A DNA stretch of 64,000 nt from JAJXXT01 sp963764465. GTDB taxonomy: Bacteria > Pseudomonadota > Alphaproteobacteria > Acetobacterales > Acetobacteraceae. Numbering within the stretch: the first letter of the stretch is position 1; each line of letters opens with the position of its first letter. The notes under the pieces were generated by a model, which saw only the letters and a list, made by a program, of their open reading frames with translations, was not told the DNA's origin and made no database searches. The translations under genes were made by a program, and so were the position numbers. Location: assembly GCA_963764465.1 (NCBI GenBank), contig CAVXSO010000001.1, forward strand, positions 310,001 through 374,000, written 5' to 3'. This document shows positions 1 through 8,337 of the stretch, piece after piece.

Positions 1-556
1 CCGTGAAACCCGGCGCATCAACACCGAGCGACAGGTCTGGCCGCCCGAAATGGTCGATCACCAGGTTCACGCCGTGCGGCTCGATCGCCTCGATGCTCCG
101 CCCCAGCCGCTCGCCCTCGTCGTGCAACTGCACGTGCCAGCCGAGATCGGCAACACGGCGGAACAATTTGCGCCAGGCGAAGCTGGTGAGGTCCGGCAAC
201 TCCCCGAGGCTGCGGAATTGCAGCCGCACGCCGACCACGCCGTCCCGGTCCATCGCGCGCAGCGCGTCCCAGCCGATCTCGGGCGAGACGATCACGGTGG
301 TGCGCAGCCGCCGGTGCCGCCGCGTCGCATGGATCATGTAGTCGTTGTAGTCCTCGTAGATGCTCGCGGCCGCAAGCACCGCGAAATGCACGCCCGCTTC
401 GTCGAGCGTGGCGAGGAACGTTTCACGCCGCGCTTCGCCCGCGGGATGTTTCCATGCCGATTCCGAGAGCGGCATGGCCGCGTGAAAGATGTGGGCATGG
501 ACGTCGACCAGCGGAGATTCGTGTGCGGTAGGCTGGCCGGCGTCTCTTTCCTGCAT
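1..556 (-). CDS. Amidohydrolase-family (TIM-barrel) hydrolase, C-terminus outside window
   Basis: Reading leftwards from ATG 556, the frame is open to the window edge (about 185 residues seen). The protein starts MQERDAGQPTAHESPLVDVH, and the VDVHAHIF stretch near residue 18 is the metal-binding HxH-type N-terminus of the amidohydrolase-2 family. Later VIDHFGRPD is the conserved histidine-containing segment of the 2-pyrone-4,6-dicarboxylate lactonase-like subgroup (LigI-like). Such enzymes hydrolyse lactones or decarboxylate small carboxylates in aromatic and sugar-acid breakdown. It is divergent from an IclR regulator 88 bp away, the usual arrangement for a regulated catabolic gene. The substrate cannot be read from the sequence. 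Confidence 0.75.
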   Translation of the reverse strand, partial: MQERDAGQPTAHESPLVDVHAHIFHAAMPLSESAWKHPAGEARRETFLATLDEAGVHFAVLAAASIYEDYNDYMIHATRRHRRLRTTVIVSPEIGWDALRAMDRDGVVGVRLQFRSLGELPDLTSFAWRKLFRRVADLGWHVQLHDEGERLGRSIEAIEPHGVNLVIDHFGRPDLSLGVDAPGFT

Positions 557-578
557 GGGCCCCTTACACGAAGCGTGC

Positions 579-613
579 GTTCTTGCTATCAGAACGATTA
601 TAGCTATCAGAAC
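579..613. promoter_or_regulatory. Candidate IclR operator in the divergent promoter
   Basis: GTTCT (579-583) and AGAAC (591-595) form an inverted repeat with a 7-bp spacer. The 11-mer GCTATCAGAAC occurs twice in direct orientation at 585-595 and 603-613, 18 bp apart. The repeats lie between the divergent amidohydrolase (start 556) and iclR-type gene (start 645), where an IclR regulator would be expected to bind. Assignment to this regulator is inferred. Confidence 0.45.
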
Positions 614-644
614 ATCGCCGCATTGACAAGCCGCAGAGGACCGC

Positions 645-1382
645 ATGCCGACCGTCTCGAAGACCCTGGGTGAGGGAACGCAATCGGTCCTGCTCACCGT
701 CGCGATCCTGGAATGTCTCGCCGCGGCGCCGCGGCCGACGGGCCTCAGCGAGCTCGCCAAGACGATCGCGACGTCCAAGAGTCGCATCTTCCGCCACCTG
801 CGCACGCTGCTCGCCTGCGACTACGTGGTGCAGGACGAGGCCAGCGGCCGCTACGGGATCGGGCCCCGGCTGCTCGCCCTGGCCCGCGCGACCAGCGACC
901 GCCACGATCTCGGCCGGCTCGCACTGCCCTTCATGGAGCGGCTCTCCGAACAGTTTCACAACTCCGCCATCGTGTCGCGCGTCGAGCCGGAGGGTGTGCG
1001 GGTGATTCATTCCGTCTCCGGCCATGCCAGCATCGTGCTCGGCGTGCGCGCCGGCAGCGTGCTGCCCTATGACCGCTCCGCGCAGGGCAAGGTCGCGCTG
1101 GCCTTCGGCGGCCCGGCGCTCGACGCGCAGCGCGCTCGCTTCGCGGCGGAATCACCGGGCGAGCTCGACGCCATCCGCGAGGCCGGCATTGCCGTCGCGC
1201 AGATGCGCGAGGGATGGATGGGCATGGCCGCGCCCGTCTTCGCCGCCAACGGCAGGCTCGCCGGCACGCTCGCGCTGCTCAACACCGCGAGCGAAATGAA
1301 GGCCAGCCGCAAGGAGGCAGGTGCTGCCCTCCGGCGCGCGGCCATCGAGCTGTCGCGCCTCCTCGGTCACGCCGGGAGCTAG
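645..1382 (+). CDS. IclR-family transcriptional regulator
   Basis: 245 residues, the normal family length. An N-terminal winged helix-turn-helix (about residues 12-70, with GLSELAKTIATSKSRIFRHL) is followed by an IclR effector-binding domain (about 80-240). The latter shows SGHASIVLGVRAGSVLPYD, where the family usually has its small-molecule pocket. The end of the domain has the usual VFAANGRLAGTLALL pattern. It probably controls the divergent amidohydrolase gene and possibly itself through the repeats at 579-613. The effector is unknown. Confidence 0.88.
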   Translation: MPTVSKTLGEGTQSVLLTVAILECLAAAPRPTGLSELAKTIATSKSRIFRHLRTLLACDYVVQDEASGRYGIGPRLLALARATSDRHDLGRLALPFMERLSEQFHNSAIVSRVEPEGVRVIHSVSGHASIVLGVRAGSVLPYDRSAQGKVALAFGGPALDAQRARFAAESPGELDAIREAGIAVAQMREGWMGMAAPVFAANGRLAGTLALLNTASEMKASRKEAGAALRRAAIELSRLLGHAGS

Positions 1383-1408
1383 CGTCCCGGCGTGCTCCTA
1401 CGCGGCGG

Positions 1409-1820
1409 CTAGCGCTGCCGCCAGGGCAGCCCCTCGGCCTTCCACCCCGCGACGGTGCCGCGGTGGCCGAGCGAATCCGGCGGCCCCTCGAACCCGTCGG
1501 CGATGTTGTAGCTCTGCGCGAACCCCGCCTCGATCGCCGCCCGCGCCGCCGCCAGGCTGCGCACACCGCTGCGGCAGAGATAGAAGATGCGGTTCTCGGG
1601 CGTCACCCCGGCTTCCGCCATCTGCGCCAGGAAATTCGGGTTCACCCCCATCGCCGGAAACACCTGCCAGGAAATCAGCAACGGCTGCTTGCCGGCCTCC
1701 GCGAGGTCGGTGACTCCGACATAGGTCCATTCGGCATCGGTGCGCACATCCACCAGCACCGCATCCGCATCGCGGAGCAAGGCAGTTCCAGACGTCCTGC
1801 GGCGCAATATTCTCGACCAT
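1409..1820 (-). pseudogene. Rhodanese-domain protein, frameshifted near the N-terminus
   Basis: The 3' part encodes a single-domain rhodanese: ADAVLVDVRTDAEW, then YLCRSGVRSL carrying the active-site cysteine loop, ending GWKAEGLPWRQR. A natural start exists at ATG 1820, preceded by a strong AAGGGGG ribosome-binding site and giving MVENIAPQDVWN. That frame, however, runs out of register with the rhodanese domain. Removing one base (plus-strand A1784) restores MVENIAPQDVWNALLRDADA, an uninterrupted and family-like N-terminus. So a 1-bp insertion, or a sequencing error, separates start and domain. The domain frame itself is open upstream to 1852, but it reads there an unlikely arginine-rich extension. 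Functional only if the extra base is an error or a downstream non-ATG start is used. Confidence 0.72.
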
Positions 1821-1940
1821 GGCGATCCCCCTTTTTCGCCCCCGCATCGCACGGCCCGCCCCGGCGTTCAACCGGCAGGGCCAGCTGCCTGCCACGCTCG
1901 TAACGGCCGCAGCCCTGGGGCGCCGCTTGACCGTATTCCC

Positions 1941-1967
1941 ATATTCGAGAAATAAATCCCTCGATAT
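1941..1967. promoter_or_regulatory. Imperfect inverted repeat overlapping the XRE gene start
   Basis: ATATTCGAG (1941-1949) faces CTCGATAT (1960-1967); the arms match apart from one extra T. The right arm overlaps the ATG at 1966. This is an A+T-richer patch in otherwise G+C-rich sequence and would suit autorepression by the HTH protein encoded next. It is inferred only. Confidence 0.3.
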
Positions 1968-2544
1968 GAGAGAGACGGATTCCGCCGGCGAGCCGGACCA
2001 CAGCCTCGCCGCGCGCATCGAGGCCGCCCGCCGCCGGCGCGGCCTCACGCTCGAGGAACTCGCGGCGCAATCCGGCGTCAGCCGCGCCACCATCTCGCGC
2101 ATCGAGCGCGGCGAAACGAGCCCCACCGCCCAGGTCCTCGGCCGGCTCTGCCCGGTCTTCGGCCTCACCATTTCGCAGCTCCTGCTGGACGCGGAGGCAG
2201 AGGCCCCCTCGCTCATTCCCGCGGACGCCGCACCCAATTGGACCGATCCAGAAACCGGTTTCCGCCGCACCTCGCTCTCGCCGCCCGCGCCGGGCTACGC
2301 GGTGGAGATCGTCCAAGGGGAGCTGCCCGCCGGCGCCAGCATCGCCTACGAGCGTCCGCCCATCGGCGGGCTCGAGCATCACGTCGTCGTCCTCGAAGGC
2401 GCGCTGGAAGTCACGATCGAGGGCAGCGCCCACCGCCTGCGCCCGCGCGACTGCCTGCGCTACCGCCTCGCGGGCGCTTCGCGGTTCCACAATCCCGGCC
2501 GCAGGACCGCCGCCTATCTCGTCGTCATCAGGAGGCCGTCATGA
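1966..2544 (+). CDS. XRE-family regulator with C-terminal cupin domain
   Basis: 192 residues from ATG 1966. The helix-turn-helix (about 15-70) contains RRGLTLEELAAQSGVSRATI and the typical SRIERGETSPTAQVLGRLC. A cupin_2 barrel (about 110-190) has GLEHHVVVLEGALEV and the second motif around RLRPRDCLRYRLAGASRFHN. This two-domain type usually senses a small metabolite and represses an adjacent gene. It overlaps the following GNAT gene by 4 bp (ATGA), so the two are co-translated. I preferred ATG 1966 to upstream in-frame starts because it begins just before the HTH. Confidence 0.85.
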   Translation: MRETDSAGEPDHSLAARIEAARRRRGLTLEELAAQSGVSRATISRIERGETSPTAQVLGRLCPVFGLTISQLLLDAEAEAPSLIPADAAPNWTDPETGFRRTSLSPPAPGYAVEIVQGELPAGASIAYERPPIGGLEHHVVVLEGALEVTIEGSAHRLRPRDCLRYRLAGASRFHNPGRRTAAYLVVIRRPS

Positions 2545-3005
2545 TCATCATTCCAGGCGATTTCGACGACGCGCGCGTCCTCGACCTGCTGCGCCTGCAT
2601 CTCGCCGGCATGCACGCCAGCTCGCCCCCCGGCCATGTCTTCGCGCTCGACCTCTCGGGCCTGCGGCGTCCGGACATCAGCTTCTATACCGCCTGGGAAG
2701 GGGAGGCGCTGCTCGGCTGCGGCGCGCTGCGCGAGCTCTCGCCCGCGCAGGGCGAGATCAAGTCGATGCGCACATACCCGCGGCATCTGCGCCGTGGCGT
2801 CGCCGCGGCACTGCTCGCGCACATGCTCGTCGTCGCCCGCGAGCGCGCCTACCGGCGCGTGAGCCTGGAAACCGGCTCCGGCGATGCCTTCGAACCCGCG
2901 CTCGCCCTTTACCGCCGCTTCGGCTTCGAGAACGGCGAGGCCTTCGCCGAATACACCGCCAGCCCGTTCAACCAATTTCTTCATCTCGATCTCGCCCCCG
3001 CCTGA
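2541..3005 (+). CDS. GNAT-family N-acetyltransferase
   Basis: 154 residues. The acetyl-CoA-binding core is visible as SMRTYPRHLRRGVAAALLAH (motif A, R/Q-x-x-G-x-A/G type), followed by LALYRRFGFENGEAFAEY (motif B). The end, SPFNQFLHLDL, is typical of the PhnO/YsnE-like group. An AGGAGG site lies upstream of ATG 2541, inside the preceding regulator gene, which it overlaps by 4 bp. Substrate unknown. Confidence 0.85.
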   Translation: MIIIPGDFDDARVLDLLRLHLAGMHASSPPGHVFALDLSGLRRPDISFYTAWEGEALLGCGALRELSPAQGEIKSMRTYPRHLRRGVAAALLAHMLVVARERAYRRVSLETGSGDAFEPALALYRRFGFENGEAFAEYTASPFNQFLHLDLAPA

Positions 3006-3081
3006 CCATCATCGCCACTTGCGCCTTCCGCCAACCGCGCTCACAAAATCACCCGACATGCCAATCGGGGGGAGAGAACGC

Positions 3082-4593
3082 ATGCGCGGACTTAAAGCGG
3101 CTATGCTGGCGGCGGCGATGACCTTCGCCGGGATGACGGGGGCCGACATCACCAGCGCCTGGGCGCAGGCACCGAAGACCACGCTCACCGTGGACCTGCC
3201 CGGCGACGTCGCGACCATGGACCCGCAGGTCCAGTGGGACAGCTTCAGCTACTCGGTCTATCGCAACATCTTCGACAACCTCGTCACGCGCGACGTGACC
3301 GGCAAGATCGTGGGCCAGGTGGCCTCCGCCTGGCACTACAAGTCGCCCACCGAAATCGTCTTCACCATCCGCAACGACATCAAGTTTCAGGACGGCAGCA
3401 AGCTGACGCCAGAGGATGTGGTCTTTTCCGTCAAGCGCATCACCAACCCCGCGTTCAAGAGCCCGCAGCTCAGCCAGTTCGACCAGATCACCGGCGCCGA
3501 GGTCACCGGTCCCAACGAGGTCACGCTGACGACCAAGACGCCCTATCCCGTGCTTCTCGCGCAGCTGGTGAAACTCTCCATCGTCCCCAAGGCCTATGTC
3601 GAGAAGCTCGGCGACACCAAGTTCAACCAGCAGCCGATGGGCAGCGGCCCCTACAAGCTCGAGAGCTGGCAGCACGGCGTGCAATCCGTCCTCGCCGCCA
3701 ACGATGGCTACTGGCGCGGCAAGCCGCCCTTCGAGAAGGTCGTCTTCCGCGTGGTGCCGCAGGACGCGACCCGCGTCGCCGACCTGCGTGCTGGTGTCGC
3801 CGACATCGTCCAGAATATCACGCCCGACGATGCACAGGCTCTCAAGGCGGATCGCGCGGTCAAGGTCCTGGTCACGCCGACCGAGCGGACCGGCTACCTC
3901 TTCATCAACGCGCAATGGGGCCCGACCAAGGACGTGCGCGTCCGCCAGGCCATCGCCATGGCCATCGACCGGGAGAGCCTTATCTCCGCCCTGCTCGGCG
4001 GCTACGCGAAGCCGGTCAACATCGTCCTCACGCCAGCGAGCTTCGGCTACACGCCGGACATCAAGGGCTGGCCCTACGACCCGAAGAAAGCCGCCGCCCT
4101 CATCAAGGAAGCCGGCGCCGAGGGCGCGACGCTGCCCTTCCTCACCTCGCCGGCCTACCCGCAGAACGTGATCCAGGCGATCCAGCAGATGCTGGATCAG
4201 GTCGGCCTCAAGGTGGTGATCCGCCAGATGGACCAGCCGAGCTATCTTCACGCCCGCCAGGGCACGCCGCAGGACGCGGGCAGCCTGGGCTTCGGCCTGT
4301 GGTCATGCGCCTGCCAGGACGCGGACGGCACGATCTGGCCGCTGTTCCACACCGGCAGCATCTGGTCGAAATATTCCGACCCCGAATTCGACAAGGCGGT
4401 GGACGCCGCGCGCCAGACCATCGACGAGAAAGCACGGCTCGCCGACTACCACACCGCCTTCGAGATCCTGCACCGGGACGTCCCCGGGATCGGCCTCTAC
4501 CAAGCCGACGCGCTCTACGGCGCGCGCCGGGAACTGCAATGGACGCCCACGCCCAATGAGGCGTTCTTCATCATGGACATGAAATGGAAATAG
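3082..4593 (+). CDS. ABC transporter substrate-binding protein, family 5 (peptide/opine type)
   Basis: 503 residues. ATG 3082 is chosen because GGGGGGAGAG lies just upstream and it gives a Sec signal peptide (about residues 1-30, ending SAWAQA). The family-5 fold is shown by YRNIFDNLVTRD, IKFQDGSKLTPEDVVFSVKR, and later LTPASFGYTPDIKGWPYDP. A C-x-C segment (WSCACQDADGT, about 410) is shared with the paralogue at 8338-9840. This periplasmic receptor is the first gene of a complete five-gene importer operon. Residues about 60-190 are almost identical to that paralogue, whereas the flanks are not. Confidence 0.92.
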   Translation: MRGLKAAMLAAAMTFAGMTGADITSAWAQAPKTTLTVDLPGDVATMDPQVQWDSFSYSVYRNIFDNLVTRDVTGKIVGQVASAWHYKSPTEIVFTIRNDIKFQDGSKLTPEDVVFSVKRITNPAFKSPQLSQFDQITGAEVTGPNEVTLTTKTPYPVLLAQLVKLSIVPKAYVEKLGDTKFNQQPMGSGPYKLESWQHGVQSVLAANDGYWRGKPPFEKVVFRVVPQDATRVADLRAGVADIVQNITPDDAQALKADRAVKVLVTPTERTGYLFINAQWGPTKDVRVRQAIAMAIDRESLISALLGGYAKPVNIVLTPASFGYTPDIKGWPYDPKKAAALIKEAGAEGATLPFLTSPAYPQNVIQAIQQMLDQVGLKVVIRQMDQPSYLHARQGTPQDAGSLGFGLWSCACQDADGTIWPLFHTGSIWSKYSDPEFDKAVDAARQTIDEKARLADYHTAFEILHRDVPGIGLYQADALYGARRELQWTPTPNEAFFIMDMKWK

Positions 4594-4617
4594 CGCGGCC
4601 GAGACGGTATTGACCGG

Positions 4618-5538
4618 ATGCCGCGCCATGTTGCCGGCCGCCTCCTGCAGGCGGTCGTCACCACCTTCGGCGTGCTGACGCTCGTCTTCTTCCTCATGCG
4701 CCTCTCCGGCGACCCGACGTTGCTGCTGGTGCCGGAGGGGGCGACAGCTCAGCAGATCGCGGAGCTGCGCCACCAACTCGGCTTCGACCGCCCGCTCATC
4801 GTGCAGTACGTTGCCTATCTGCACCAACTGCTCCAGGGCGATCTCGGCGAATCCCTGGTTCAGCGCATGCCCGTCGCCACCATCCTCGCCGCGCGCATCC
4901 CCTACACGCTGGAACTGGCCGCGGGCTCGCTCCTGGTCGCCATCGGCATCGGCATCCCCGCGGGTGTCGCCATGGCGGTCTGGCGCGGCTCGCTGCTGGA
5001 ACGGGCGCTGGCCGCCTTTGTCCTCGCGGGCCAGAGCATGCCCACCTTCTGGTCGGGCATCCTGATGATCCTGCTCTTCGGCGTCATCCTCGGCTGGCTG
5101 CCCACCTCCGGCGTGGAGGGCATCGCCTCCCTCATCATGCCCTCGGTGGCGCTCGGCGCACTCACCATGGCGAGCTTCGCGCGCATGACCCGCATCGCGG
5201 TGCTGGACGAACTGTCACGCGACTACGTCGCCGCCGCCCGCGCCCGCGGCCTCTCGCTCGGCGCCGCCGTCGTCCACCACGTCGCGCGCAACGCCGCGAT
5301 CCCGGTGGTGACGGTCGCGGCACTGGAAATCGGCAACCTCCTCGCCGGCGCGGTCATCGTCGAGACCGTCTTCGCCTGGCCCGGCATCGGCCAGCTCGCC
5401 ATCCAGGCCATCGCTGCGCGAGACTTCCTCGTCGTCCAGGCCGTCGTCCTGTTCGTCTCCGTGGTCTTCATCCTGATGAACCTGCTCGCCGATCTCGTCT
5501 ATGCCGTGATCGACCCCCGCATCCGGCTCGCCGCTTGA
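4618..5538 (+). CDS. Dpp/Opp-type ABC transporter permease (DppB-like)
   Basis: 306 residues, usual length. An N-terminal membrane segment (VVTTFGVLTLVFFLMRLSGD) and the long periplasmic loop with FDRPLIVQYVAYLHQLLQGD are DppB hallmarks. The cytoplasmic coupling loop is AAARARGLSLGAAVVHHVAR. About six transmembrane segments. Starts 24 bp after the binding-protein gene and overlaps the next permease by 4 bp. Confidence 0.92.
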   Translation: MPRHVAGRLLQAVVTTFGVLTLVFFLMRLSGDPTLLLVPEGATAQQIAELRHQLGFDRPLIVQYVAYLHQLLQGDLGESLVQRMPVATILAARIPYTLELAAGSLLVAIGIGIPAGVAMAVWRGSLLERALAAFVLAGQSMPTFWSGILMILLFGVILGWLPTSGVEGIASLIMPSVALGALTMASFARMTRIAVLDELSRDYVAAARARGLSLGAAVVHHVARNAAIPVVTVAALEIGNLLAGAVIVETVFAWPGIGQLAIQAIAARDFLVVQAVVLFVSVVFILMNLLADLVYAVIDPRIRLAA

Positions 5539-6371
5539 ACGCCCGCCTCACGCCGGGAATCATCGCGATTTTCGTTTTGCTCGCGATCTATGTTCTCGCC
5601 GCCATCCTCGCTCCCTGGATCGCCCCGCACGACCCCCTGCGCCAGATCCTGCTGCTGCGCCTGCGCCCCCCGCTCACGGAAACCCCCTCCGCGGGACTGT
5701 TCCTTCTCGGCACCGATGATGTCGGCCGCGACGTCTTTTCGCGCATCCTTGAAGGGGCGCGTGCCTCGCTCATCGTGGGCACGCTTTCCGTTTCCGCCTC
5801 GCTGCTCTGCGGCACCGTGTTCGGCCTGCTCGCCGGCTGGTTCCGCGGCTGGACCGCGATCCTCGTGATGCGCATCGTCGACATCGTGCTTTCCATTCCC
5901 GCGATTCTGCTCGCCGTCCTCACGGTCGCCGTCCTCGGCCCCAGCTTCACCAACCTCATCCTCGTCCTCGGCCTCACCCGCTGGCCGCGGTACACCCGCG
6001 TCGCCTACGCCCAGACGCTCCAGGTCGCGACGCTGCCCTATATCCGCGCGGCCGAAATGGCTGGTGCCCGCGCGCCCCGCATCCTGCTGCGCCACATCCT
6101 GCCGAACATCGCGGGCCCGCTGATGGTGGTGGCGACGACGGAGTTCGGCCTGATGATCCTGTTCGAGGCGGGGCTCTCCTTCCTTGGCCTCGGCATCCAG
6201 CCGCCCTATCCAAGCTGGGGCTCGATCATGAGCGAGGGTCAGAACTACGTCGCCCGCGCCTGGTGGATGACGCTCTTCCCCGGTATCTGCCTGTTCGGGG
6301 TCGTCCTCTGCGTCAATCTGCTCGGCGACTGGTTGCGCGATCGTGTCGATCCGCGGGCGCAGTCACGATGA
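5535..6371 (+). CDS. Dpp/Opp-type ABC transporter permease (DppC-like)
   Basis: 278 residues from a TTG start at 5535 overlapping the previous stop (TTGA). LGTDDVGRDVFSRILEGARA is the DppC/OppC signature after the first membrane helix. The coupling loop reads AAEMAGARAPRILLRHILPN. The C-terminal segment ends with LLGDWLRDRVDPR, as in nearly all family members. It forms the translocation pore with the gene product of 4618-5538. Confidence 0.93.
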   Translation: MNARLTPGIIAIFVLLAIYVLAAILAPWIAPHDPLRQILLLRLRPPLTETPSAGLFLLGTDDVGRDVFSRILEGARASLIVGTLSVSASLLCGTVFGLLAGWFRGWTAILVMRIVDIVLSIPAILLAVLTVAVLGPSFTNLILVLGLTRWPRYTRVAYAQTLQVATLPYIRAAEMAGARAPRILLRHILPNIAGPLMVVATTEFGLMILFEAGLSFLGLGIQPPYPSWGSIMSEGQNYVARAWWMTLFPGICLFGVVLCVNLLGDWLRDRVDPRAQSR

Positions 6372-7318
6372 CCGCCGCGCTGGAGGTCTCCGGCCTTACG
6401 CTCGCCATCAGCGGCGTCAACGTCGTGGACAACGTCGCCTTCAGCGTCGCGCCCGGGGAGGTCATGGCACTGGTCGGCGAAAGCGGCTGCGGCAAATCCA
6501 TCACCGCCCAGGCCCTGATGCGCCTGCTGCCGCGCGCCGTGCGCCAGGCCACCGGCCGCATCCTGTTGGAAGGCGAGGACATCGCGGCACTGCCGGAACG
6601 CCGCATGCGCGCGCTGCGCGGCCGACGCATTTCCATGATCTACCAGGAACCCCAGGCCGCTCTCGATCCGCTCTCCCCCGTTGGCGCCCAGGTCCGCGAG
6701 GCAAGCGGCCTCAAGGGCGCCGAGGCGCGCGAGACGGTCCGCAGGATGCTCGCCGAAGTCGGCATTGCCGATCCGCAACGGCGCATCGACCAGTATCCGT
6801 TCGAGCTTTCCGGCGGCATGTGTCAGCGCGTCATGATCGCCTCCGCCCTCATCAGCCGCCCCGCCGTGCTGGTGGCCGACGAGCCCACCACGGCGCTGGA
6901 TGTCACCATCCAGGCGCAGATCCTCGACCTGCTGCGCCGTCTCGCCGCCGAGCGCGGCACCGCCATCGTGCTCATCACCCACGACATGGGGGTCGTCGCG
7001 GACATCGCCGAGCGCGTCGCCGTCATGTACGCCGGCCGCATCGCGGAAATCGGGCGCACTGGCTCGGTCTTCGCCCATCCCCGCCACCCCTACACCTCGC
7101 TCCTGCTGGCCGCGATTCCCCGCCTGGCCGACGCGCCCAAGTCCCGCCTCGCGGTCATCGAGGGCAGTGTCCCGCAGCCATCGGAATACGGCCCTGGCTG
7201 CCGCTTCGCCGGCCGCTGCCCCTACGCCGACGCCCGCTGCATCGCCGAACAGCCACCCCTGCGCGAAGCCGCGGACGGCCATCTCTCCGCCTGCTGGCAC
7301 CAGGAGCGCCTGGCGTGA
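6368..7318 (+). CDS. Dpp/Opp-type ABC transporter ATP-binding protein (DppD-like)
   Basis: 316 residues. Walker A GESGCGKS, signature LSGGMCQRV, Walker [13 protein letters not shown] and switch histidine in LITHDMG. The C-terminal oligopeptide-type extension ([15 protein letters not shown]) is the cysteine pattern that binds an Fe-S cluster in characterised relatives. ATG 6368 overlaps the permease stop by 4 bp. Confidence 0.93.
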   Translation: MTAALEVSGLTLAISGVNVVDNVAFSVAPGEVMALVGESGCGKSITAQALMRLLPRAVRQATGRILLEGEDIAALPERRMRALRGRRISMIYQEPQAALDPLSPVGAQVREASGLKGAEARETVRRMLAEVGIADPQRRIDQYPFELSGGMCQRVMIASALISRPAVLVADEPTTALDVTIQAQILDLLRRLAAERGTAIVLITHDMGVVADIAERVAVMYAGRIAEIGRTGSVFAHPRHPYTSLLLAAIPRLADAPKSRLAVIEGSVPQPSEYGPGCRFAGRCPYADARCIAEQPPLREAADGHLSACWHQERLA

Positions 7319-8277
7319 CGACCGTGCTCTCGGTCGAGGATCTCGTCGTCCACTTCCCCGCGCGGCACGGTCCGCCGGTGCGCGCCGTGGACGGCGTCTC
7401 CTTCGCCGTCGCGGAGCGCGAGACGCTCGGCCTTGTCGGTGAAAGCGGTTGCGGCAAATCCACCGTCTCGAACGCCGTCGTCGGCTTGGTGAAGCCGACC
7501 TCAGGCGAGGTTCGCGTCGCCGGCACGCCGATCGCGGGTGCGGACCGCCGCACGCTGCGGAACATCCGCGCCAAGGCGCAGATGGTGTTCCAGGATCCGG
7601 CCACCTCGCTCAATCCCCGCATGACAGTGGGTACCGCCATTGGCGAGCCGCTGTTGGTGCGCGGCCTCGCGCGGGGAAGGGCACTGCGCGACCGCGTTGC
7701 CTCCCTCCTCACGGAAGTCGGCCTCAGGCCCGAGCACGCCGCCCGTTACCCGCACCAATTCTCGGGCGGACAGCGCCAGCGCATTGTCATCGCCCGCGCG
7801 CTCGCGCTACGCCCGGCGCTGCTTCTGTGCGACGAACCGGTGTCGGCGCTTGACGTCTCCGTCCGTGCCCAGATCCTCAATCTTTTTGTGGAACTACAGC
7901 AGAGCCACTCCATGGCCTGCCTCTTCGTCTCGCACGACCTCGCGGTCGTCCGCCATGTCTGCGACCGCGTGGCGGTGATGTATCTCGGCCATCTCGTTGA
8001 ACTCGCCCCGCGTGACGCGCTGTATGCCACGCCCCGCCACCCCTACACCCGCGCCCTCCTCGCCGCGGTGCCGGAGCCGGATCCGGCTGTGCAACGATCA
8101 AAGCCCCGGGTGCCGCTGCAGGGCGAAATTCCTAGCCCCGCCGCCCCGCCTCCTGGCTGCGTCTTCCACACCCGCTGCCCCATCGCCATCGCTCGCTGCC
8201 GCGAGGAGGCGCCCGCCTGGCGCCCCCTCGGCGACACGATGGTCGCCTGTCACCGCGCCGAAGAGACGCCCGCTTAG
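7315..8277 (+). CDS. Dpp/Opp-type ABC transporter ATP-binding protein (DppF-like)
   Basis: 320 residues from GTG 7315 (GTGA overlap with the previous gene). Walker A GESGCGKS, signature FSGGQRQRI, Walker B LLLCDEPVSALD, LFVSHDLAVV, and the C-terminal GCVFHTRCPIAIARC cysteine motif. Second ATPase of the heterodimeric motor and last gene of the 3082-8277 operon. Confidence 0.93.
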   Translation: MTTVLSVEDLVVHFPARHGPPVRAVDGVSFAVAERETLGLVGESGCGKSTVSNAVVGLVKPTSGEVRVAGTPIAGADRRTLRNIRAKAQMVFQDPATSLNPRMTVGTAIGEPLLVRGLARGRALRDRVASLLTEVGLRPEHAARYPHQFSGGQRQRIVIARALALRPALLLCDEPVSALDVSVRAQILNLFVELQQSHSMACLFVSHDLAVVRHVCDRVAVMYLGHLVELAPRDALYATPRHPYTRALLAAVPEPDPAVQRSKPRVPLQGEIPSPAAPPPGCVFHTRCPIAIARCREEAPAWRPLGDTMVACHRAEETPA

Positions 8278-8303
8278 ACCCGGCATTTTGCAGAGCAGGA
8301 CAC

Positions 8304-8329
8304 CCGGCCGGATAAGTCGATCCGGCCGG
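8304..8329. terminator. Hairpin between convergent genes, likely bidirectional terminator
   Basis: CCGGCCGGAT (8304-8313) and ATCCGGCCGG (8320-8329) form a perfect 10-bp stem with a 6-base loop. It lies 26 bp after the ATPase stop and just before the stop of the convergent binding-protein gene. The T-tract is poor, so efficiency is uncertain. Confidence 0.7.
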
Positions 8330-8337
8330 ATATTGCT

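Noticed and set aside
3049..4251. 400-codon minus-strand frame opposite the first binding protein
   Set aside because: Shadow frame; the similar antisense frame at 8461-9846 is explained by the same duplicated coding sequence.
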